A stretch of DNA of 6,198 nt, taken from contig CP070771.1 of NCBI GenBank assembly GCA_020345785.1, positions 3,582,341-3,588,538 of the forward strand, given 5' to 3'. Within the stretch, counting starts at the first letter, position 1; each line of letters opens with the position of its first letter. A program made the translations under genes and the position numbers. This stretch comes from Desulfobacterales bacterium (GTDB lineage Bacteria; Desulfobacterota; Desulfobacteria; Desulfobacterales; JAFDCJ01). Positions 1-6,174 of the stretch are shown piece after piece. The notes beneath the pieces are model-generated. The model saw only the letters and a program-made list of their open reading frames with translations. It ran no database searches and was not told the DNA's origin.

Positions 1-1163
1 TTGGACCAGCTGTATTCGACGATGGATTCACGGATCGCATCGGCATGCGGGAGCGCACGATCCGTCAAAATGTTCTGAATTTCTGCGGCGAGAGACCGGG
101 GTGCGGCATCGGCAGCGATTCGGCCCGCCCGGCCTTTCTGGATAAGATCTTCAGCTGCCCCAACAGGGGTGGAGACCACTGGACGTCCGCATGCCAGGGC
201 TTCCAAGCCAACCAGCCCGAAGCTTTCATAATGGGACGGCATTACCAAAACATCCGCTGCGTTGTAATAAGGCGGTAGATTCTGTTGTTCGATTTGTCCG
301 GCGAGCATGACCCTGTCATCGATTGCAAGTTCTCTTATTTTTTGCTTCAACTTTTTAAATTCGGGTGCTTTATCGCCGTCGCCGCCGACGATGACGAGTC
401 GCAACCGCTGATGATGCCTCAGGTATGTCATCGCTTCCAACAGCGTGCTTAGACCTTTCAGGGGATCGAACCGTCCCACGTACAAGAGTATGGTGGCCTG
501 CGGATCAAATCCCAATTTTTTGCGGGCCGCCGTCTTGTCTGTGGGGTAAAAAAGACCCAGATTGACCCCGCATGGCACGATGCCGATTTTATCCTCATCA
601 GCTGCATAGTAGCGGATCAGATTTTGTTTCTCCCGTTCAGTGGGAGCCAGGACGCGGTGGCAGGTCTGCACGAGCTCCTTTTCGGCTGCGATGCGGAAAT
701 CAGGTTCATGCAGGCCGGCACCGGAGCGGTTTTTCAGTGCCCCGAGGGTGTGAAACGTAATAAAATGCGGGCGATTCCATTGTGCTTGCGCCAAGCTGCC
801 CAGGCGACCGGACAACCAGTAATGACTGTGAATAATATCATACTCCAGATTCTCTTCAGTCCGGAATTGATCCAGTGACCGAAAAAACTTTGATAAATGA
901 GGGTAAAGTGCCAACTTGGAGAGCTTGCCGTAATTTGGAATGCTTAGATGTATTAGCCTCACATTTTCGTAAAGCTGAATGATATGTTGATATGCGTCAT
1001 TTTGCAGGCGGGTGTATATATCGATCCGATGACCGCGTCTGCCAAGCTCATGGGCCAGCTCCCTGATGTAAACACTCATGCCGCCAGTATCTTTTGTACC
1101 TAATTTTCCGATCGGATTGGAATGCAGGCTAAGCATTGCGATTCGTAGTCGTTCTTCTCTCAC
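1..1163 (-). CDS. GT4-family glycosyltransferase, MshA-like (3' end beyond window)
   Basis: Predicted retaining glycosyltransferase of family GT4 (GT-B fold), which transfers a sugar from a nucleotide donor in the cytoplasm. Translation from the GTG at 1163 gives 387 residues with no stop before the window edge, so the C-terminus (probably a few dozen residues) is missing. Visible motifs are GTKDTGGMSVYI near residues 22-33 (glycine-rich N-terminal loop), HSHYWLSG at 112-119, VGRFDPLKG at 229-237 (Arg231 and Lys236 fit the donor-phosphate-binding pair), and ESFGLVGLE at 313-321 (the EX7E motif). From family knowledge, the GGM-VYI and HSHYWLSG motifs are typical of MshA, which makes GlcNAc-inositol phosphate for mycothiol, and related motifs occur in sucrose-phosphate-synthase-like enzymes, so the substrate is uncertain. 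The GTG start is preferred because GAGGTGG lies 5 nt upstream. The in-frame ATG at 1136 would remove the first beta strand (LRIAMLSLH). It is the last visible gene of the operon, starting 10 nt after the preceding stop. Confidence 0.93.
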   Translation of the reverse strand, partial: MREERLRIAMLSLHSNPIGKLGTKDTGGMSVYIRELAHELGRRGHRIDIYTRLQNDAYQHIIQLYENVRLIHLSIPNYGKLSKLALYPHLSKFFRSLDQFRTEENLEYDIIHSHYWLSGRLGSLAQAQWNRPHFITFHTLGALKNRSGAGLHEPDFRIAAEKELVQTCHRVLAPTEREKQNLIRYYAADEDKIGIVPCGVNLGLFYPTDKTAARKKLGFDPQATILLYVGRFDPLKGLSTLLEAMTYLRHHQRLRLVIVGGDGDKAPEFKKLKQKIRELAIDDRVMLAGQIEQQNLPPYYNAADVLVMPSHYESFGLVGLEALACGRPVVSTPVGAAEDLIQKGRAGRIAADAAPRSLAAEIQNILTDRALPHADAIRESIVEYSWS

Positions 1164-1168
1164 CTTGG

Positions 1169-1175
1169 CCACCTC
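1169..1175 (-). promoter_or_regulatory. Ribosome-binding site of the GT4 gene, overlapping the previous stop
   Basis: On the minus strand GAGGTGG lies 5 nt before the GTG at 1163. Its first two bases are the last two bases of the TGA stop (1176-1174) of the oxidoreductase gene. This site decides the GTG start and suggests that ribosomes finishing the upstream gene reinitiate here. Confidence 0.7.
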
Positions 1176-2202
1176 ATGTGTTTTGCTGAGTATTCAAGTT
1201 TACTGTTTTTCCGGTCTGTGCAGCTTCCGACAATGCGTCCAGCACGCGCATATTGGCGATACTGTCATCCGGCGAATAATCCAATTCTGTTTTTTTGAGG
1301 ACCGCATCCGCAAAATGCTCTACCATCAATTGGTATTCGTCTGCTCCCTTGACAATGTGCGTTTCCCCCGCCTCCTCATCTCGAGTTCGATGGGTGTAAA
1401 CGGCGTCTTTTTTCCAGGGTATGAAGGCGTCGTGTGGAAGTTCAAGGGCGCCTTCGCTTCCAACGACCGTAAAGGTCTGCTGCAGCGCCGCGATAAAACT
1501 GGCTTCCACAACCGCCAACTGTCCATCTGCGAATCGCAGCGTTCCGACCAGATGCACATCCACACCGTCAGGATGATAAACGGCCTGGGCTTGTGCTGCA
1601 ACGGGTTCTGCGGCCATCAACCACCGCGCAACACTGACGCCGTAGCAGCCGACATCCAGCAGGGCACCGCCGCCCATATCCGGTTTTAAGCGTGTATTCG
1701 CGCCGCTATGAAAAATGTCATCTTTCATATGATAACAAAATGCCGCCCGCACCAGGCAGGGGCGGCCGATGACGCCGGCGCTGACCAACCGCTTGATCTG
1801 ACGGCTGCGAGGATGAAAGCGGTACATGAACGCCTCCATCATCAGCAAACCGGATGCCGCGGCTTTATCCATCATCCGGCGGGCTTCGCCGGCATTGCAA
1901 GCCAGCGGTTTTTCGCACAGCACGTGCTTGCCGGCATCAAGGGCGCGCAACGTCCATGGAAGATGCATATGATTCGGCAGCGGTATATAGACGGCATTTA
2001 CATCCGGATCCTCCAGCACCGCGCCATAGGTATTATACACCCGTCGAATGTCGTTTTCATGAGCCACCTCTTCGGCAGCAGCCGGTGACCGTGTGCCAAG
2101 CGCCTGTACCAATCCATTGCAGGAATTATGGATTGCCGGCAGGACACATTTCCGCGCAATCATTGCATTTCCCAAAACGCCCCATTTAACCTGTTCGGCC
2201 AT
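1174..2202 (-). CDS. Gfo/Idh/MocA family NAD(P)-dependent oxidoreductase (GFOR / xylose dehydrogenase type)
   Basis: A 342-residue predicted cytoplasmic dehydrogenase acting on a sugar or polyol, with NAD(P) as cofactor. The N-terminal Rossmann fold carries the glycine-rich loop WGVLGNAMIA (residues 7-16), followed by PLPNHMH at about 74-80 and the family signature EKP at 97-99, whose Lys98 is the usual catalytic lysine. The C-terminal alpha/beta domain has MEAFMYRFHP (122-131) and GGGALLDVGCY (177-187). In that segment Asp183 and Tyr187 sit where the family keeps its acid/base residues, with Tyr in place of the His found in many members. The MEAFMYRFHP and DVGCY motifs resemble glucose-fructose oxidoreductase, D-xylose dehydrogenase and dihydrodiol dehydrogenase types. 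Length is normal and there is no signal peptide, unlike periplasmic GFOR. The ATG at 2202 has GGAG 7 nt upstream and overlaps the preceding gene by 17 nt. The exact substrate is not recognisable. Confidence 0.94.
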   Translation of the reverse strand: MAEQVKWGVLGNAMIARKCVLPAIHNSCNGLVQALGTRSPAAAEEVAHENDIRRVYNTYGAVLEDPDVNAVYIPLPNHMHLPWTLRALDAGKHVLCEKPLACNAGEARRMMDKAAASGLLMMEAFMYRFHPRSRQIKRLVSAGVIGRPCLVRAAFCYHMKDDIFHSGANTRLKPDMGGGALLDVGCYGVSVARWLMAAEPVAAQAQAVYHPDGVDVHLVGTLRFADGQLAVVEASFIAALQQTFTVVGSEGALELPHDAFIPWKKDAVYTHRTRDEEAGETHIVKGADEYQLMVEHFADAVLKKTELDYSPDDSIANMRVLDALSEAAQTGKTVNLNTQQNT

Positions 2203-3847
2203 CGACCATCTCCACCGTGCCGCCGTTTACCATTGAACGGGCGGCGGCCTCCAGGATTGCAACGACTTTGACTGCATCTTCAAAAGGGGCTGTAATCGGT
2301 TCACCGAGCAGAAGGTGATCAGCCAAATTACTGTGAAACTGGAAGTGTTTGCGGTCGGGAATCGCCGGCGTCAAACTGCTGATGCTGCCGTTCTGATGAC
2401 GCCGAAATATCTTTAAGTCAGGTGTCATTTCAGTGGCCGGAATATCATACTGCCGGTAATAGAGAATAGGGTCGTTCTCATAGGATACAACATCCCGCCA
2501 GTGTCCGACCAGCGCGCCTTCGGTGCCCAGCAGATACCATTTAGGTTTGCGCGCGGCGGCAACATCCGAATGCATGAACTCAGCTTCTTTGCCGCCGACA
2601 AATCGAATCTGGATGCGCTCCTGATCCGCATTGGTAACATCATGCCATACCCGCTTGTGCCGGGTTCCGATCACCGATGCAACTCTTTCCGGGATTAAAC
2701 TGACTATCCAGTCCAGGTAATGGGCTCCCCAATCGAAGGATGTTCCGCCGGACACCGCCGAATGGGAGTGCCAGTATCCGCACGGATGAGCGAAGCTGCC
2801 GACGAAGGTTTCCAGATAAAATAAATCCCCGATTAATCCTTCTGCCAAACTCTGTTTGATTGCCAGATAATCCGGATCCCAGCGTCGGTTCTGATGACAG
2901 CTCAAATGCACCTTCTTTTCGGCGGCCATTTCCGCCAAGGCATCGGTTTCCCGTCGGTTTAGAGCCAGCGGTTTTTCACAGACGACATGTTTACCGCCAT
3001 TCATCATTTGCAAGCACAAATGGGCGTGGGTATTCGGGGGTGTTGCGACAATTACCAGATCTACCTCCGGATCATCAACCATCTTCTCGGGCCAGCCATA
3101 AACTCTGACGTCGGGAAAATCATTTCGGGCCTGATTTAATCGTTCCTGATCTAAGTCACATACGGACTTCAATGCCAAACCCATGGTATTTTCTGCCCCT
3201 AGTCCATGAATCTGGCCCACGGACGGCGCATACCCCAAAATTCCAATTCCCAAGGAATCCCGGTTTGTCGTGCGGCCCGATAACTGGCACAAAAGGCGGT
3301 AAAAAATTCGCTGCAAATCTGGATTTGAATAGTCTCGTATTGTGGAGCAGGCAACACACCCCCGGCCCACGCGGCGATGAGTTAACACGGCCTTGTGATT
3401 GTATTGCCAATCGGCATAGAGAATCGTCTCAGAATCATCCGCCGCTCTTGTCAGCGCATGAGAAAACCCTTTTAGATACACAGCGTCCGGTAGCCGGGCG
3501 GCAATAGGATGGTCGGCGTTTTCAAATAAAACCCGTAACTCAGCAGCCGCCACCAGCGGCTCCTGCTGTACACCGAGGATCGGCGGCAAAGAATGTTCGG
3601 GTGCATCAACCAGCATCAGCCAACCGCCCCCGCTGCCGACGAATTGGGTCAACCTATCCATGGTGCCATCCGGATGGTGCCCGTTAAAGGAAATGACGAC
3701 ATCATATGAACTCAAATTACTGGGCAGTTGCGGTTGCGCCGAAAGCGTGATATGCGGCATGGATCTCAGATATGAAAGCAGGGACGAAAGGGTTGCATCT
3801 ATATTCTCAATTATAAAAAAAACAGAAATTGATGGATGACGCATCAT
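2186..3847 (-). CDS. ThuA-like domain fused to a Gfo/Idh/MocA oxidoreductase
   Basis: A 553-residue, two-domain protein. Residues 1 to about 192 resemble ThuA-like proteins (class I glutamine-amidotransferase-like fold). This part shows a hydrophobic beta strand at the start, a GHHPDGTMDRLTQFVGSGGG segment at about 56-75, DHPIAARLPD at 112-121, and GRGCVACSTIRD followed by NPDLQRIFYRLL at about 161-186. Residues 198-553 form a complete NAD(P)-dependent oxidoreductase, with GIGILGYAPSVG at 200-211, ATPPNTH at 268-274, EKP at 291-293 (catalytic-type Lys292), NRRWDPDY at 320-327 and DWGAHYLDW at 372-380 (Asp372 and His376 as likely acid/base residues). In the known ThuA/ThuB pair the two functions act together on disaccharides, ThuB oxidising a sugar 3-hydroxyl. 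Here they lie on one chain, which suggests sugar or glycoside redox. The gene starts 6 nt after the upstream stop. AGGA lies 4 nt before the first ATG and 7 nt before a second ATG (3844), so the true start may be residue 2. The substrate is unknown. Confidence 0.93.
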   Translation of the reverse strand: MMRHPSISVFFIIENIDATLSSLLSYLRSMPHITLSAQPQLPSNLSSYDVVISFNGHHPDGTMDRLTQFVGSGGGWLMLVDAPEHSLPPILGVQQEPLVAAAELRVLFENADHPIAARLPDAVYLKGFSHALTRAADDSETILYADWQYNHKAVLTHRRVGRGCVACSTIRDYSNPDLQRIFYRLLCQLSGRTTNRDSLGIGILGYAPSVGQIHGLGAENTMGLALKSVCDLDQERLNQARNDFPDVRVYGWPEKMVDDPEVDLVIVATPPNTHAHLCLQMMNGGKHVVCEKPLALNRRETDALAEMAAEKKVHLSCHQNRRWDPDYLAIKQSLAEGLIGDLFYLETFVGSFAHPCGYWHSHSAVSGGTSFDWGAHYLDWIVSLIPERVASVIGTRHKRVWHDVTNADQERIQIRFVGGKEAEFMHSDVAAARKPKWYLLGTEGALVGHWRDVVSYENDPILYYRQYDIPATEMTPDLKIFRRHQNGSISSLTPAIPDRKHFQFHSNLADHLLLGEPITAPFEDAVKVVAILEAAARSMVNGGTVEMVDGRTG

Positions 3848-3853
3848 GCTGTC

Positions 3854-5149
3854 CTAACTCTCCCCGGCTGTCTTCGAGCTCCCCGTTATATCTTCTGATT
3901 GCGATATCAGCTGCCAGCGTGAACCGTTTTTGGCATCTTCCACCATTATGTTAACACGATAAAGAATATCTCGGATCGTGTCGGCCTCCGCCCATTGCTG
4001 GTTCTCCCTATATGTTTGCCTTAATTTGAGCAGTGCATCAACCAGCGGCGTAAGACATTCCGCTTCGTTTTTAGGAGATGAAGCAAGCTCGGTTCCCAGC
4101 AAAACGATAAGATCTCTGAGTGTATCCCTGGCTTGAATAATAAACTCCTCATTTTCCAGATCGGTTTGGGCCTGCCAGATGCTGCGGTCGAGCTCCAATA
4201 GGGCATTTGTAGCTTTCCTGGCATCATGTATCGCCAGCCCGTTATGAAAGGCCGCTTCCAAGGCATGCACCCGATCCCAAAAAGTGTCTAGATTGTTGTC
4301 GGCTACTTTATATTGGGCGGGGGCCGCGACATGGACTTTCCAGTCCGAATCAACAGCGCTGCCGCGCAATACATTGAGCGGAAAACGATCGCCGGAATTA
4401 AATGTTACTTCCCGATCTTGACTCCTCAGCGTAACCGTTCCGATGCCTTTGATTTCAGCTTCATCAGTTGCTAAGTTCAGGATACAGGCGGTGTGTTCAT
4501 CCAGACCGAAGACTGGCACTTTTTCCGGTAGCAGGGCGACAAGCTTTTGAAAGCGTGGTTCTCCCATGAAACAAAAACGGGTATCATGGGTGCCGCCTTC
4601 GGCATTGTTCCAGTGAGGGACCACGACAAGATTAAAACCGAAATTTCCAAGAATGTCAATGCCTTCCACCCAATGCAGGTCCTGGCCAACTTTGTAGATC
4701 TCATATACCGGCAAGGTAAAACGGCCAACCGTCAGGGCGGCAGCACTGGCTGAAACCAGGCAACCGCCGGTGTTGATGCATTGAGTGAAAATTTCCGGAA
4801 CCGGAGATCCATTCCACTGGCGCACTGCATAGGTTGGGCTTCCGGGACCGATGAGGATGTAGCCGGACTGCCTTAAAAGTTGAAACGCCTGAGCGGCTTC
4901 AAATTCGGTGGTGTTCTCCCTGGATTTAAAAGAGGATATTTTCAGGGGTTGTTGAACATGCTTTCTGAAATATTCTACTGCTTTCTGGGAAATCTGGTCC
5001 ACATTCAATTGAAAACCGGCCGGCGTGTCAAGAAACGATGCCTGCGGGGATCCCGGTAACTGGTCTAGAAGGGCCTTATGAACCTCCACCATCGTGGCGG
5101 TCAGCTCCCCGGAGCCCATTAGTACTATTTTACCTTTGCCCTCCGGCAT
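3854..5149 (-). CDS. Peptidase S51 / cyanophycinase-like domain fused to a CysRS C-terminal-like module
   Basis: A 431-residue protein. Residues 5 to about 270 resemble the S51 family (dipeptidase E, cyanophycinase; class I glutamine-amidotransferase-like fold), which hydrolyses aspartyl or isoaspartyl-type peptide bonds with a Ser nucleophile. Motifs are GSGELT at 12-17, GPGSPTYAVRQW at 101-112, the nucleophile region GGCLVSASAAALTVG at 128-142 (Ser135 the likely nucleophile), PHW at 178-180, HDTRF at 188-192 and GLDEHTA at 215-221. The usual G-x-S-A-G-A elbow is altered to S-A-S-A-A-A, so activity is uncertain. Residues from about 290 to 414 resemble the C-terminus of cysteinyl-tRNA synthetase: a helical DALR-like part (DARKATNALLELDRS, then ARDTLRDLIVLLG), then QQWAEADTIRDIL and MVEDAKNGSRW. 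No HIGH or KMSKS signature is present, so amino acid activation is not expected. The ATG at 5149 has GGGAAGAG 7 nt upstream. It is the first gene of the apparent four-gene operon. Confidence 0.92.
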   Translation of the reverse strand: MPEGKGKIVLMGSGELTATMVEVHKALLDQLPGSPQASFLDTPAGFQLNVDQISQKAVEYFRKHVQQPLKISSFKSRENTTEFEAAQAFQLLRQSGYILIGPGSPTYAVRQWNGSPVPEIFTQCINTGGCLVSASAAALTVGRFTLPVYEIYKVGQDLHWVEGIDILGNFGFNLVVVPHWNNAEGGTHDTRFCFMGEPRFQKLVALLPEKVPVFGLDEHTACILNLATDEAEIKGIGTVTLRSQDREVTFNSGDRFPLNVLRGSAVDSDWKVHVAAPAQYKVADNNLDTFWDRVHALEAAFHNGLAIHDARKATNALLELDRSIWQAQTDLENEEFIIQARDTLRDLIVLLGTELASSPKNEAECLTPLVDALLKLRQTYRENQQWAEADTIRDILYRVNIMVEDAKNGSRWQLISQSEDITGSSKTAGES

Positions 5150-5156
5150 CTAAAAT

Positions 5157-5164
5157 CTCTTCCC
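5157..5164 (-). promoter_or_regulatory. Ribosome-binding site of the S51-CysRS-like fusion gene
   Basis: GGGAAGAG on the minus strand ends 7 nt before the ATG at 5149. It supports that start, and no alternative start with a better site is visible nearby. Confidence 0.6.
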
Positions 5165-5170
5165 AGTTTG

Positions 5171-5211
5171 GATTCGACGTTAAATTAATATGCATATTCG
5201 CCCGTTGAATC
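5171..5211. promoter_or_regulatory. Nested inverted repeats, candidate operator or leader hairpin
   Basis: The outer arms GATTCGACG (5171-5179) and CGTTGAATC (5203-5211) are inverted repeats with 8 of 9 positions matching. The interval between them contains a perfect 12-bp palindrome, AATATGCATATT (5187-5198). On the upstream side, CGTTGAATCGTTGATA (5203-5218) also holds an imperfect direct repeat of an 8-bp unit. The element lies between the candidate promoter and the start of the four-gene operon, where it could bind a dimeric regulator or fold in the leader RNA. No specific regulator can be named. Confidence 0.4.
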
Positions 5212-5212
5212 G

Positions 5213-5241
5213 TTGATATTAGAACGACTGTTCAGGGTCAA
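5213..5241 (-). promoter_or_regulatory. Candidate sigma70-type promoter of the four-gene operon
   Basis: On the minus strand TTGACC (5241-5236, 5 of 6 matches to the -35 consensus) is followed after 17 nt by TATCAA (5218-5213, 4 of 6 matches to the -10 consensus). Transcription would begin near 5206, leaving a leader of roughly 57 nt before the ATG at 5149, and the start point would fall inside the inverted-repeat element. The match is moderate and was found by eye. Confidence 0.35.
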
Positions 5242-5388
5242 ACATTTCAAAAGGTCGTGTATGTACCCGCAATGATGAATGTCGTTCCGTCTCGTCTGCT
5301 GAATTCAAGTAAAAGTGATCTTATCCCCTGCCCCACGCGTTGGAGTATAGTATCTCAAAAATAATGCATCAATTGATTATGGCAAACT

Positions 5389-6108
5389 CTAGAAATTCAG
5401 AAGCGGGAGGCTAAGCGCTTGCCCTGGTCCGAATTCTTCGATTAGGTCGTCATGGTACATTGTCGCCTTCCCTTTTCCATAAACCTGCCAGAATCCCTCT
5501 GATACGCCGCTGATAACGGCGGTTTCTTCATCAATACCCAGCAAACCGATATTTGGAAGCAATTTTTTCAGCCGTGGCACCCAGGCTTTTCCGATCGTAT
5601 TGTGGTGGGGTAAAATACAAATTCTGTCTATAAGTTTGAGTCCCTCCCTAACGCACGAGGAGGCTGGATCATAGTAGTGTTTGCAGAGTACCATCGCCCC
5701 GGCACTGCTGCCGGCAATTACAGCCCCGGTCCGATAGGCGGACAATATTGCCTGCCAGCTGCGGCTTTGCATCAATGTTTGGGCCAGATGTCGGGGGAAT
5801 CCACCCAGAAGATAAATTAGTCTGGCTTGCGTCAAGGTCTCAACAATGGCGGGATCATCAGCGGACGTGTTGTCGATCAGCGGTAGGGAGGAAACGTTGG
5901 TCGCTCCCAGAGATTTAAACCAGTTGACACCATTCCGTCCGGCTCGCCGGTGATTATTGTCCGGTGCAGCAGCAGTGGGCAGGATAATTATCAGTGCATC
6001 GGATCCGCCGGCCAGTTTAATCGCCAGCCGGTCGGGATCTGCCATCTGACCTCCAAATTCAGCGCCACCCTCTAATACTATGAAGCCCATTGCGCTTCCC
6101 CTAGTCAT
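5389..6108 (-). CDS. Stand-alone peptidase S51 / cyanophycinase-like protein
   Basis: A protein of 239 residues from the first ATG (6108), or 233 from the ATG at 6090. It resembles the S51 family (class I glutamine-amidotransferase-like fold), whose characterised members are Ser hydrolases such as dipeptidase E and cyanophycinase. Counting from 6108, motifs are VLEGGAEFGG at 11-20, ILPTAAAPD at 42-50, LGGFP at 101-105, GSSAGAM at 133-139 (an intact nucleophile elbow with Ser135), PHHN at 167-170 (candidate catalytic His) and GIDEETAV at 191-198. Length is normal for a single-domain member, and no signal peptide is visible, so it is probably cytoplasmic. The second ATG (residue 7) is the better start, because AGGGGA lies 6 nt before it while the first ATG has only a weak upstream site. 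The gene lies 239 nt upstream of a second S51-type gene. The substrate is not determined, and true cyanophycin degradation is not established because no cyanophycin synthetase is in view. Confidence 0.93.
   Translation of the reverse strand: MTRGSAMGFIVLEGGAEFGGQMADPDRLAIKLAGGSDALIIILPTAAAPDNNHRRAGRNGVNWFKSLGATNVSSLPLIDNTSADDPAIVETLTQARLIYLLGGFPRHLAQTLMQSRSWQAILSAYRTGAVIAGSSAGAMVLCKHYYDPASSCVREGLKLIDRICILPHHNTIGKAWVPRLKKLLPNIGLLGIDEETAVISGVSEGFWQVYGKGKATMYHDDLIEEFGPGQALSLPLLNF
6097..6102 (-). promoter_or_regulatory. Ribosome-binding site favouring the start at 6090
   Basis: AGGGGA on the minus strand ends 6 nt before the ATG at 6090. The site lies inside the longer reading that begins at 6108, so it argues that the real protein starts with MGFIVLEGG and has 233 residues. 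Confidence 0.6.
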
Positions 6109-6174
6109 GAATGAAACTTCGTCGCCGTCGATGGATTTGGGTGTTTTTATCGTTGCGCGGACAACAATATCCGC

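Larger units (their letters stand above)
5150..5388. other. Intergenic region between the two S51-type genes
   Basis: This 239-bp stretch separates the stand-alone S51 gene from the four-gene operon. It is more AT-rich than the genes. It contains the candidate promoter and the inverted repeats near its low-coordinate end. No convincing GC-rich stem with a T-run was seen after the stop at 5389, so read-through from the upstream gene into the operon is possible. No RNA gene or credible small protein was found. Confidence 0.6.

Noticed and set aside
1078..1689. Plus-strand open frame of 203 codons
   Set aside because: It lies antisense to the oxidoreductase and GT4 genes, which have clear family motifs. 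Its translation shows no recognisable motif and there is no clear ribosome-binding site.
1708..2189. Plus-strand open frames of 126 and 111 codons
   Set aside because: They are antisense shadows of the 342-residue oxidoreductase, with low-complexity translations and no family features.
3854..5149. Naming the fusion protein a cysteinyl-tRNA synthetase or MshC
   Set aside because: Only the C-terminal module resembles CysRS. The catalytic Rossmann core with HIGH and KMSKS is absent, and the N-terminal domain is of the S51 type.
5219..5245. Eight-codon minus-strand reading frame (ATG to TAA) as a possible leader peptide
   Set aside because: It has no convincing ribosome-binding site or run of regulatory codons, and it overlaps the candidate promoter, so it would lie before the transcript start.
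5331..5343. Imperfect palindrome around ACGCGT
   Set aside because: Only short arms pair and one pair is mismatched. Such a motif arises easily by chance and has no clear position relative to a promoter.
5344..5357. GAGTATAGTATCTC as a terminator hairpin after the S51 gene
   Set aside because: The apparent palindrome has central mismatches, is AT-rich and is not followed by a proper T-run, so a stable terminator stem is unlikely.
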